DNA of 64,000 nucleotides, taken from assembly GCF_002211365.1 (NCBI RefSeq), contig NZ_LOKZ01000006.1, forward strand, positions 89,756 to 153,755. The letters run 5' to 3'. Below, piece after piece: positions 51,984 through 60,373 of the stretch. The position numbers and the translations under genes are program-made. Positions within the stretch are counted from its first letter, which is position 1. Each line of letters begins with the position of its first letter. The DNA is from Rhizobium sp. R711. GTDB lineage: Bacteria; Pseudomonadota; Alphaproteobacteria; Rhizobiales; Rhizobiaceae. The notes under the pieces were generated by a model that saw nothing but the letters and a program-made list of their open reading frames with translations, searched no databases and was not told the DNA's origin.

Positions 51984-52017
51984 AGCCGGGATAACAGTTT
52001 ACAACGAGGAGAGGATT

Positions 52018-52602
52018 ATGACCGCAAGCCGCCCGCTTGCGCGATCACTCATGGGCGCGGATACGCGCAAGTTCGCCAATCTCGAGCTCAGGGGGCTGCG
52101 GCGCGACGGCAGCTTCTACGGCTATGCCAGCGTCTTCGGCGAGGTCGATCTCGGCAAGGATGCGATCGAGCGTGGCGCCTTCCGCAAGTCGCTGGCCGAG
52201 CGCGGCGCCGGCGGCGTGCGCATGCTCTTCCAGCACGACCCGGCCGAGCCGATCGGCGCCTGGAAGACAATCCGCGAGGACAGCCGCGGCCTCTATGTCG
52301 AGGGCATGCTTGCCGAGGGCGTGGCCCGGGCGCGCGAGGTGCACCAGCTGCTGAAGAACGGCGCGCTCGACGGGCTTTCGATCGGCTTTCGCACCGTGCG
52401 GGCAAAGACCGACGCCAAGTCGGGCGTGCGCCGTATCCTCGAAGCCGACCTCTGGGAAATCTCGATCGTCACCTTCCCGATGCTGCCTTCGGCGCGCATG
52501 CAGAACATCAAGAATGCGCGGTGGTTCCGCGACAAGGAGACCGAGCTCGTCCGCGCCATGCGCCGGGCCGCCCGGATGATGCTGACAGAAACCTTCAGAT
52601 AG
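52018..52602 (+). CDS. GTA HK97-family prohead protease (g4), intact
   Basis: The 194-residue protein has the full S78 peptidase core: GYASVFGEVDLGKDAIERGAF, the His in LFQHDPAEPIG, the Ser in LDGLSIGFR and the acidic residue in LWEISIVTFP. This is the Ser-His-Glu type of prohead protease that trims the capsid scaffold. The gene has no lesion and a GAGGA ribosome site. It lies between a broken portal and an intact capsid gene, 21 bases before the latter. Confidence 0.9.
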   Translation: MTASRPLARSLMGADTRKFANLELRGLRRDGSFYGYASVFGEVDLGKDAIERGAFRKSLAERGAGGVRMLFQHDPAEPIGAWKTIREDSRGLYVEGMLAEGVARAREVHQLLKNGALDGLSIGFRTVRAKTDAKSGVRRILEADLWEISIVTFPMLPSARMQNIKNARWFRDKETELVRAMRRAARMMLTETFR

Positions 52603-52623
52603 GAAAACGGGACATGATGCGAC

Positions 52624-53874
52624 ATGCATGAGACAGGTTCGAGGATAGCGCCGGAAATCAAGGCGGCGCCGGAGATGACGGCTGTTTTCGACGAGTTCAT
52701 GGAGGCCTTCGAAGCCTTCAAGGACACCAACGACCGCCGCCTCGGCGAGATCGAGGAAAAGCTGACGGCGGACGTCGTCACCCGCGACAAGATGGACCGC
52801 ATTAGCAGGGCGATGGACCAGCAGAAAAAGGTGCTCGACCAGCTGGCGCTGAAGAAGGCGAGACCGCCGCTCGGCCGCGGCAGCGCGATCGGCATCGAGG
52901 CCAACGAACCCAAGGCGGCGTTCGAGCAGTATATCCGCCGCGGCGACGAGGCCGGTTTGCGCGAGCTCGAGGCGAAGGCTATGTCGGCGGGGACGGGGAC
53001 CGATGGCGGCTATCTCGTTCCGCAGGAGACAGACACCGAAATCGGCCGTCGGCTCTCCGTCGTCTCGCCGATCCGCTCGCTTGCGACCGTGCGCCAGGTC
53101 TCCGGCTCGGTGCTTAAGAAGCCCTTCGCGACCACGGGCATGGCGGCGGGCTGGGTAGCCGAAACGGCGGCCCGCCCACGGACTTCAAGTGCCCAGCTTG
53201 CCGAACTTTCTTTCCCGACCATGGAACTCTACGCCATGCCGGCGGCAACGCAGGCGCTGCTTGACGACGCTGCTGTCGACATCGAGGCCTGGATCTCGAG
53301 CGAGGTCGATACCGTCTTTGCCGAGCAGGAGGGCACCGCCTTCGTCAACGGCGACGGCACCAACAAGCCAAAGGGCTTCCTCGCCTATACCGCGGTCGCC
53401 GACAGCGCCTGGAGCTGGGGCAATCTCAGCTATATCGCGACGGGTGCGGCCGGCGCCTTCAAGACGACGGGTGCCTCCGACACGCTTGTTGATACGATCT
53501 ATTCTCTGAAGGCGGGACATCGCCAGATTGCCAACTTCGTCATGAACCGCAAGACCCAGGCCGAGGTGCGCAAGCTCAAGGATGGCGATGGCCGCTATCT
53601 CTGGCAGCCGCCGGCAACCGCGGGCGAGGCGGCTTCGCTCGTCGGCTTCCCCGTTGTCGAGGCCGAGGACATGCCCGATATCGCGGCCAATGCGCTGTCG
53701 ATCACCTTCGGGGATTTCCGCGCCGGCTATCTCGTCGTCGACCGTACCGGCGTGCGCGTGCTGCGCGATCCCTATTCCGCCAAGCCCTACGTTCTCTTCT
53801 ACACGACCAAGCGCGTCGGCGGCGGGGTGCAGAACTTCGAGGCGATCAAGCTCATCAAGTTCGCCGTGAGCTGA
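52624..53874 (+). CDS. GTA major capsid protein (g5), intact
   Basis: The 416-residue HK97-type capsid precursor has an N-terminal scaffolding coiled coil (about residues 20-100; DEFMEAFEAFKDTNDRRLGE). A linker follows, then the mature shell protein from about residue 120 (TGTDGGYLVPQETDTEIGRRL). The GTA-like insertion FVNGDGTNKPKGFLAY and the C-terminal FYTTKRVGGGVQNFEAIKL are present. No stop or frameshift interrupts it. Confidence 0.92.
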   Translation: MHETGSRIAPEIKAAPEMTAVFDEFMEAFEAFKDTNDRRLGEIEEKLTADVVTRDKMDRISRAMDQQKKVLDQLALKKARPPLGRGSAIGIEANEPKAAFEQYIRRGDEAGLRELEAKAMSAGTGTDGGYLVPQETDTEIGRRLSVVSPIRSLATVRQVSGSVLKKPFATTGMAAGWVAETAARPRTSSAQLAELSFPTMELYAMPAATQALLDDAAVDIEAWISSEVDTVFAEQEGTAFVNGDGTNKPKGFLAYTAVADSAWSWGNLSYIATGAAGAFKTTGASDTLVDTIYSLKAGHRQIANFVMNRKTQAEVRKLKDGDGRYLWQPPATAGEAASLVGFPVVEAEDMPDIAANALSITFGDFRAGYLVVDRTGVRVLRDPYSAKPYVLFYTTKRVGGGVQNFEAIKLIKFAVS

Positions 53875-53954
53875 CCGAGGCAGGGCGGGTGCGGCTGCCC
53901 CATCCGCATCCGCCCGCCGAACATGCCCTGCGCCACACCAATTCAGGATCGCCC

Positions 53955-54524
53955 ATGACCTATGCACTGATTACCCCGCCGGTGGCGGAAGCGCTGACGC
54001 TTGCCGAGGTGAAGCCCCATATGCGGCTCGACGACGGCAACGAAGATGGGCTGCTGGCCTCGCTGATCCGCGTTGCTCGCGAGCATCTGGAGCGCACGAC
54101 GGGCCTCTGCCTGATCACTCAGGTATGGCGCCTCCATCTTGAATCGATACCTGAAGACTGCGTGATTCAGATTGCCAAGGGGCCGGTGCAAGCCATTGAA
54201 AGCCTGAGCATTTACGATGAGGCAGGCGAGGAGTTGGTCTTGCCCGCGACCGGCCATGTGCTCGATGGCAATGCCCGACCGGCGCGTCTGGTGCTCGATC
54301 AGAGTTTGAATCCCCCTATCGCTGCAAACGGCATCCAGATCGATTTTTCCGCCGGCTTCGGCGAGAGCGGTGCGGAGGTGCCCGACACGCTGAAGCGAGC
54401 GATGCTGATGCATGTCGCCCAGATGTTTGCTTTCCGGGGTGCGGTGGCCGTCGAGGATCAGCCGGCGGACATACCTGTTGGCTACGACCGGCTGGTTGCG
54501 CCGTTCCTGATGCGCAGGCTCTGA
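53955..54524 (+). CDS. GTA head-tail connector (g6), intact
   Basis: The 189-residue protein is a head-tail connector (gp6-like): PPVAEALTLAEVKPHMRLD, then EHLERTTGLCLITQVW, and the C-terminal LKRAMLMHVAQMFAFRG. The last codon overlaps the start of g7 by one base, as in compact GTA clusters. The start is the ATG at 53955. Confidence 0.87.
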   Translation: MTYALITPPVAEALTLAEVKPHMRLDDGNEDGLLASLIRVAREHLERTTGLCLITQVWRLHLESIPEDCVIQIAKGPVQAIESLSIYDEAGEELVLPATGHVLDGNARPARLVLDQSLNPPIAANGIQIDFSAGFGESGAEVPDTLKRAMLMHVAQMFAFRGAVAVEDQPADIPVGYDRLVAPFLMRRL

Positions 54525-54859
54525 TGCGGTCCGTCTTCTTCGATCCCGGCCAGATGACCGCGCGGCTCGAACTGGAGGCGCCGGAAGAAGCGCCGGACGG
54601 GCAGGGTGGCGCGACCATCACCTTTGCATCAGTTGCCTCGGTCTGGACGCGGATCGAACCGCTAAGCGAAGTCCGCGAGGAGCGGGCGGGCGCTAATGTC
54701 TTCACGCTGACTCATCGTATCTGGCTACGGTTCCGCGGCGACATCAGGGCCGGGATGCGGCTGCGCAAGGGAGATCGGCTGTTTGCCATCGGCACCTAGC
54801 GCGATCCGGATGAGACGGGCCGCTACCTCTGCTGTCTCTGCGAGGAGGAAGGACGATGA
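54524..54859 (+). pseudogene. GTA head closure/stopper (g7), cut by an amber codon
   Basis: The frame starts at 54524 and reads like a SPP1 gp16-type stopper (RSVFFDPGQMTARLELEAP; WTRIEPLSEVREERAGANV). A TAG at 54797-54799 interrupts it after FAIGT. The same frame goes on with RDPDETGRYLCCLCEEEGR to a TGA at 54857, which is the family's usual ending. The lesion is therefore a point change, and the shortened product would lose about 20 residues. Confidence 0.82.
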
Positions 54860-54958
54860 GCACTGCCCTGGCAATCACACTCCGCGATCTGACGGAGATC
54901 CTGGCGAGGCTGTCGCGAGGTGGTGCGGGCAGCTCGCAGGCAAAGGGAGGCGGGAGCG

Positions 54959-55344
54959 ATGAGCGCAGCCAAGGAATTGCTGACGGCGATCCATGCATGC
55001 CTGACCGGCGACGCCGCGATCGGCTGGTGACGGGGCGAAAGCTCCCATGCGTCGTGTTCGGCGAGCTCGACAGCAACGACTATTCAACCTCGACGGAGAG
55101 AGGCGAGGAGCATCTGTTTACGCTCGAAATCTGGATCGATGCCGGTGGACGAAAGCAGGCGCAGATCGTGGCTTCGCGTCTCCATGCTCTGCTGCAGGAT
55201 GCGGCAATCGATCTTGGCCGGCACCACCTCGTCAGCCTGCTGCATGTCAGGACACTGAGCCGGCGCGAAGCGAAGACGAAGCTTTATGTCGCCGTACTTC
55301 GCTTCCGGGCCGTGACGGAGCCGATCGCCGCTGTCACCTCGTAG
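54959..55344 (+). pseudogene. GTA tail terminator (g8, DUF3168), frameshifted
   Basis: The 5' part (SAAKELLTAIHACLTGDAAIGW) stops at about 55028. The conserved remainder, DRLVTGRKLPCVVFGELDSN and HLFTLEIWIDAGGRKQAQIV, continues in another frame to 55344. About six codons near the junction appear lost. The 3' part is open upstream to an ATG at 54856 (after GGAGGAAGGACG), so a chimeric protein from 54856 to 55344 could be made; that upstream piece looks like a small separate gene with a lost stop. Confidence 0.75.
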
Positions 55345-55353
55345 CGGCTCAAT

Positions 55354-55746
55354 CTACTCCTCGAAGCGGCTCGTGGCGTCGCGATCGCGTTCGTAGTGTC
55401 TCGACAAGGGAAACGGCGGTAGCCACGACTCGCGGCGGATTGTCCAGAGTTCGTAGGTCGGTTTCAACTGGTCCGGAGCATCGAGCGAGCCGAGGTTTAC
55501 TTCGACTTCATCCGCAGAGCGTCCGAAAACCGGGGAGCCACAGCGGGGGCAGAAGAACCGCCCGTCGTATTCGCGTGTTTCGCCTTCGACCGTCACCGCA
55601 TCCTCAGGAAAGATCGCGGAGGCATGGAAAAACGCGCCGTGATGCTTGCGGCAGTCGAGACAATGACAAATGCCGACCCGATAGGGGCGTCCAGTTGCCA
55701 CAATACGGACGTTGCCGCAGCGGCAACCGCCAGTGAACCGGTCCAT
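55354..55746 (-). CDS. GFA family protein (glutathione-dependent formaldehyde-activating-like)
   Basis: The 130-residue protein has the GFA zinc-binding pattern: CRCGN, CHCLDCRKHHGAFF and CPRCGSPVF. The start at 55746 gives the usual family beginning MDRFTGGCRCG. Most GFA proteins have no proven formaldehyde activity. It is a host-type gene on the opposite strand from the GTA genes and lies nine bases from the g8 remnant. Confidence 0.87.
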   Translation of the reverse strand: MDRFTGGCRCGNVRIVATGRPYRVGICHCLDCRKHHGAFFHASAIFPEDAVTVEGETREYDGRFFCPRCGSPVFGRSADEVEVNLGSLDAPDQLKPTYELWTIRRESWLPPFPLSRHYERDRDATSRFEE

Positions 55747-55845
55747 GTTGCTTCTCCTCCAAGATAAAGCGATGGGCTTCTTATAACGAAGATGGGATGA
55801 GGACCTCAAATGTCTCGCCCATTGCCGCAGCTGCTTTCATCTCAT

Positions 55846-57060
55846 TCAGATCGGTTCGTACACCCTGGTCGCGGCCTTGACCTGCGTAGCTAGCATGAGC
55901 ACGAAGCCGAGCGACAGGATGGCGAGCGCGGCGCAGGTCGCGATTGCCGTTCCAGCGCCGGCCCGGTCGAGAATTGCCGTGAAGACGACGGGTGCGATGG
56001 CATTGGCGAGGTTCTGCGGCAGTGACAGGCGGGCCGATTGCAGCCCGAATTCGCGCGGCGAAAACAGCGCAAGCGGCAACAGGGCGCGGGCAACTGTCAT
56101 GACACCGGAGCCGAAGCCGTAGAGCAGGATGAAGGTGATGAGCAGTGGTGTCGAGGGCGGGATCAGCAGCAGCATCACGAAGCTTGATACCATCAGGCTC
56201 ACGCCCATTGCGGCGCTGAGGATCGGATTGCCGCAGCGGCCGAGGAGCATATCCAGGAAACGAGCGGAAATTCCGATCACGCCGCGCGCCGAACCAAGCT
56301 GCAATGCCAGCGCCGGCGAGGCGCCAGACTGGCGAAGGATTTCAAGCAGCGATGGCGACACCCCGAAGGTGACGAAGGTCGACATCGTCGTTGCCGCGGC
56401 AATCAGTAAGAACGCCTTGCGTTGTCCCGCTGGCGAAAGCGGCACCGGCGTTTCCTGTGTAGCTTTGCTATCTGCGGCAAAGGCAATCGGCTTCGGCAGG
56501 GCGAAAAGATGCAGCGGCAGGCAGACGAAAAACTGCAGCGCCGCGCAGATGAGAAACGTCATTCGCCAGCCGACGGTCGCGTTGAGCTGGCTGAGGATCG
56601 GCCAGAAGATCGCGCTCGAAAGGCCGGTAAACAGCATCAGGATGGCAATCACCCGTTTGCTGTCAGGCCCGGCGCGCTCGACGACGGCGGTATAGGCGGG
56701 GGCTGAAAGACCGAAGGCGCCGCCGGCACCGATGGCAGTCCAGGCAAGTCCATAGAGGACGAGGCCGTGCGCGGCTGACAACAGCAGCAGGCCGATCGTG
56801 AAGACGATCGAGGCGGCGGCAAGCACGCGCGCGGCTCCATGTCGAGCGAGCAGGCGGCCCGTCGCAGGGCCAACAAGGGCGCTGACGACCATCATGATGC
56901 TCAGCCCGCCGAAGACCACCTCATTCGGCAAGCCGAGATCCGGCGCAATGACGCGTCCCATGACACCGAGCATATCGAAGGTGGCGCCCCAGCCAATCAG
57001 CTGCGTGACGGCAAGCACGGCAATTGTCTGCACCGAGCGCAGGGGGATGGATAGAGACAT
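55846..57060 (-). CDS. MFS transporter inserted in the GTA remnant
   Basis: The 404-residue protein has 12 predicted helices, with MFS-type loops such as GPATGRLLARHGAARVLAA between helices 2 and 3. It belongs to the YbfB/OxlT-like MFS proteins of unknown substrate. It starts at 57060 and runs parallel to GFA. The pair lies between the g8 and g9 remnants on the opposite strand, so it was most likely inserted there. Confidence 0.83.
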   Translation of the reverse strand: MSLSIPLRSVQTIAVLAVTQLIGWGATFDMLGVMGRVIAPDLGLPNEVVFGGLSIMMVVSALVGPATGRLLARHGAARVLAAASIVFTIGLLLLSAAHGLVLYGLAWTAIGAGGAFGLSAPAYTAVVERAGPDSKRVIAILMLFTGLSSAIFWPILSQLNATVGWRMTFLICAALQFFVCLPLHLFALPKPIAFAADSKATQETPVPLSPAGQRKAFLLIAAATTMSTFVTFGVSPSLLEILRQSGASPALALQLGSARGVIGISARFLDMLLGRCGNPILSAAMGVSLMVSSFVMLLLIPPSTPLLITFILLYGFGSGVMTVARALLPLALFSPREFGLQSARLSLPQNLANAIAPVVFTAILDRAGAGTAIATCAALAILSLGFVLMLATQVKAATRVYEPI

Positions 57061-57195
57061 GGCGGGCTTTGAAGCGAACGGGGTAGGGGCGCAAGGTCGT
57101 AGCAGCTTCGCCGTCTGGTTGAAAGTGACAAGTGGATGACACCAATGGGCGCCGACTGCGCCTGTTTTCTCGAAGGGATAGGACGATGGTGGGCG

Positions 57196-57466
57196 CAGAA
57201 GGGCAAAGACCTGCTCCTGAAGATATTCAACGGAACGAGCTACGAGACGGTGGCAAGGCTGCGGTCGAAACGGCTCGCCTTCAATGCCGAAACGGTCGAC
57301 GTCACCGACGTCGAGAGCGCCGGGCGCTGGCGTGAACTGCTGGGCGGCGCCGGCGTGCAGCGCGCGTCGGTCTCGGGCCGGCATCTTCAAGGATGCCGCC
57401 TCCGATGGCCTGGTGCGGAACACCTTCTTCAACGCGGCGATCCTGAGCTGGCAGATCATCGTCCCC
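57196..57466 (+). pseudogene. GTA major tail protein (g9), fragment
   Basis: AQKGKDLLLKIFNGTSYETV and FNAETVDVTDVESAGRWREL match the N-terminal part of the TP901-1-type tail tube protein. The frame slips at about 57376, where AGIFKDAASDGLVRNTFF continues in another frame. The start is also shifted, since the ATG at 57185 is out of frame. After IIVPD the sequence changes abruptly into the g15 TIM-barrel domain. Confidence 0.78.
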
Positions 57467-59150
57467 GATTCGATGCCGTCGGTATCGACAACTATATGCC
57501 GTGCGCCGATTGGCGGGACGACGATCTTACGAACGCCAGCCCCGACGGTTTCCGGACCGCCGATGACCTCCAAGCGATGACGACGGCGATTACGTCGGGC
57601 GAGGGGTTCGCTTGGTACTATGCGAGTGACGCGGCCCGCCGGGCGAGGGAGCGAAGCCCGATTTCGGACGGGCTCGCCGGAAGGTCTTGGGTCTTCCGCT
57701 ACAAGGACATCGCGGGCTGGTGGTCCAATCCGCATCATGAGCGGATTGGCGGCGTGGAAATCCCGACGGCGACATCGTGGATCCCGCGCAGCAAGCCTGT
57801 CTGGTTCACCGAACTCGGCTGCGGCGCCATCGATAAGGGCGCCAATCAGCCGAACATCTTTGCCGATCCAAAGTCGGCGGAAAGTGCTGTTCCCTATATT
57901 TCCAACCGCACTCGCGCCATGCAGCGGCGTTTCCTGGAGGCGCATCATGCATGGTGGGGCAGTGGTCGCCCTCCGCCCGGAATGGTCGACCCGGCGCACC
58001 TTTTCGTCTGGTCGTGGGACGCGCGGCCTTTTCCGTCCTTTCCGCAGAATACCTCGACATGGAGCGACGGTGCCACTGGCGCATCGGACATTGGCTGAAC
58101 GGCAGGCTCGGTGGCGGCACTCTGGCGGAGGTCGTGGCTGCACTGTTGCGGGATCACGGCTTTGACGATTTCGACGTATCGGAGGTCAGTGGGGACCTAT
58201 TGGGATACGTGCAGGGTGATATTGCATCGGCACGCAGCCTGATCGAGCCGCTCCTGGAAGCGTTTCAGATCGATGCGATCGAAGATGCGGGGCTCCGGCG
58301 CTTCCGCTCCCGCATGCGGGCAAGCCTGCCGGCGCTGCCGGTCGAAATTCTTGTGGACCGCCAAGACGAGCCGCTATGGCAGGAGACGCGTGGTCATGAC
58401 AGTGATTTTGCGGCCGAAGCCTTGGTGAGTTTCTACGATCCCGACCTCGATTATGAGCAGGCGAGCGCCCGCTCCCATCGCGTGGCGTAAATCGACGAAC
58501 CGGATCATTCAGCAGGATCTCACAACCGTCATGCCGGAGGAGACGGCGCTTGCCGCTGCCGAGGTGTTACTGCGCGACAATCGCATTGCCAGGCGCTCCA
58601 TCCGGTTTTCGCTGCCGCCGAATGAGATGCGCCTCCAGACGGGCGATATCGTTACACTCCCCAGCGGACCCCAAGGTCGCTTCCTGATTAACCGCGCCGA
58701 AGATGGCGATGCCCGCCAGGTGGAAGCGCGCGAATTCGCGGCGTCGGTCGGCAGTACCGTGGCGACGATTGTTGGCGGAAGGCCGAGTGGCGGCGGCGGT
58801 TCGAACCTGTTTTCTCCTATCATTCAACGGATGGATCTGCCGCGATTCGATGGCAGCGACCCCTCGAGCTTCGCCCGTGGAGCGGCCTTTGCAAAGCCGT
58901 GGACATCGATCGGGTTGTCGTCGTCTGCCACGGCGGAGGGATACAAGGGCAGGGTACTCCTCGATCGCCCGGCACGGATCGGCACACTAACAAGCGCGCT
59001 TGCGGCGGTGTTGTCGGCCGTTTCGACTGGTCACGGGCGCTCGAACTCGATCTGCTCTACGGTGGCCTGGGCTCGGCACCGGCGACCGCTGTTATGAACG
59101 GCGCCAATCTCCCAGCGGTCTTGTCCGCCAGTTGGTGGACTCGATCGTGA
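57467..59150 (+). pseudogene. GTA host-specificity/baseplate TIM-barrel protein (g15), multiply frameshifted
   Basis: From FDAVGIDNYMPCADWRDDD the sequence follows the GTA_TIM glycoside-hydrolase-like domain: KPVWFTELGCGAIDKGANQPN and HLFVWSWDARPFPSFP. The frame then changes at about 58080, 58490 and 59000. Later parts read GHWLNGRLGGGTLAEVVAALL, VMPEETALAAAEVLLRDN and WSRALELDLLYGG. The intact protein is normally about 1,300 residues; the first half before the TIM domain is deleted. In RcGTA this giant protein sits at the tail tip. Confidence 0.8.
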
Positions 59151-59384
59151 ATATAGCTGGCGCACTTGGCGGTCTGCTGGCCGTTTATGAGCGGGTGACC
59201 GCCAAGGCAGCCATCAAATCCGTCGGTTGAAGCTCGTGCGGCGAGCGGGCGCTCTCGTTTGCTCCGCCGGATTTTCGAACACGCGTGGCGCGAATTCAAA
59301 ATTGTTCTAAACATCAGGGATTACAAGGCATTCATTTGCCATTCAGGTCGCTTGAGTACATAGTCTGGGCCAAGTTAGTATCCA

Positions 59385-59648
59385 TTGAAAGCATTGCACA
59401 TGGCCTCTCCCTTGAGCGTCGCAGCGCTAGCCGCCGGGCTGGCGATAACGTCGCCCTCACCGGATAATCCGCGTACCCTGACGGTGCGCGTTGCAGGCGA
59501 TTGCAGCGAGGCCGCGCGCGAGGTTGTGGAAAAAACGGGAGGCCAGCTGCTTTCCGTGCAGCCTGCGGGCGATAGCTGCATCATCACCGTTCTCGTCCAG
59601 GGCAACGGCCAGCGCCCGCGTAAGGTAACCGTCAAGGTTCCGATGTAG
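59385..59648 (+). CDS. feuN: FeuN, small periplasmic inhibitor of FeuPQ
   Basis: The 87-residue protein has a signal-like N terminus (MKALHMASPLSVAALAAGLA) and a small mature domain with two Cys (GDCSEAA and GDSCIIT). It lies 53 bases upstream of feuP, which is the feuN-feuP-feuQ order of S. meliloti. There FeuN is a periplasmic protein that holds the FeuQ kinase in check. I keep the TTG at 59385 as start because it gives a basic residue before the hydrophobic core; an ATG at 59400 is the alternative. Confidence 0.75.
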   Translation: MKALHMASPLSVAALAAGLAITSPSPDNPRTLTVRVAGDCSEAAREVVEKTGGQLLSVQPAGDSCIITVLVQGNGQRPRKVTVKVPM

Positions 59649-59701
59649 GCAGAATCGGCCTATCTAGACGCCGAAGAGATCAAGCGGAGTAAAGCGGACC
59701 G

Positions 59702-60373
59702 ATGCGCATTCTCGTAGTCGAAGACGATGTCAACCTGAACCGGCAGCTTAGCGACACCCTCAAGGAAGCCGGCTATGTCGTCGATCAGGCATTTGACGGT
59801 GAGGAAGGGCACTTTCTCGGCGACACCGAGCCCTATGATGCGATCATCCTCGATATCGGCCTGCCGGAACTGGATGGCGTCACGGTGCTTGAGAAGTGGC
59901 GCAGCGCAGGTCGCGGCATGCCAGTGCTGATCTTGACGGCGCGCGACCGCTGGAGTGACAAGGTCGCCGGTATCGACGCCGGTGCCGACGACTATGTCAC
60001 CAAACCTTTCCATGTCGAGGAAGTGCTGGCGCGCATCCGCGCCCTGATCCGTCGTGCGGCGGGGCATTCCTCGTCCGAGATCATCTGCGGCCCGGTGCGC
60101 CTCGATACCAAGAGCTCGAAGGCCACGGTCAATGGCGTCGCGCTGAAGCTGACGTCGCATGAATACCGGCTGCTTTCCTATCTCATGCATCACATGGGCG
60201 AAGTGGTGTCGCGCACCGAACTGGTCGAACATATGTACGATCAGGATTTCGATCGCGATTCCAACACGATCGAGGTTTTCGTCGGGCGCCTTCGCAAAAA
60301 GATGGGCGTCGACCTGATCGAAACGGTGCGCGGGCTTGGCTACCGCATCCAAGCGCCGAACAATGCGAATTAA
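59702..60373 (+). CDS. feuP: FeuP, OmpR-family response regulator
   Basis: The 223-residue regulator has a receiver domain with the acidic pair in VVEDD, the phosphorylated Asp51 (AIILDIGLPELDG) and a Lys in VTKPF. A winged-helix OmpR-type DNA-binding domain follows (LTSHEYRLLSYLMHH; VRGLGYRI). FeuPQ in S. meliloti activates ndvA, needed for cyclic glucan export and symbiosis. It overlaps feuQ by 11 bases. Confidence 0.9.
   Translation: MRILVVEDDVNLNRQLSDTLKEAGYVVDQAFDGEEGHFLGDTEPYDAIILDIGLPELDGVTVLEKWRSAGRGMPVLILTARDRWSDKVAGIDAGADDYVTKPFHVEEVLARIRALIRRAAGHSSSEIICGPVRLDTKSSKATVNGVALKLTSHEYRLLSYLMHHMGEVVSRTELVEHMYDQDFDRDSNTIEVFVGRLRKKMGVDLIETVRGLGYRIQAPNNAN

Larger units (their letters stand above)
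48193..59150 (+). mobile_element. Degenerate gene transfer agent (RcGTA-like) cluster
   Basis: Plus-strand phage genes occur in the fixed RcGTA order: TerS (g1), TerL (g2), portal (g3), prohead protease (g4), capsid (g5), connector (g6), stopper (g7), tail terminator (g8), major tail protein (g9) and the giant tail protein (g15). g10-g14, including the tape measure, are gone. Several remaining genes are truncated or frameshifted, while g4-g6 are intact. Host-type genes interrupt it at 49676-51256 and 55354-57060. No integrase or attachment site is seen, as expected for a GTA rather than a prophage. Confidence 0.82.

Noticed and set aside
48193..59150. An active prophage rather than a GTA.
   Set aside because: No integrase, repressor, replication gene or attachment repeat is present, and the gene order is that of RcGTA head and tail genes.
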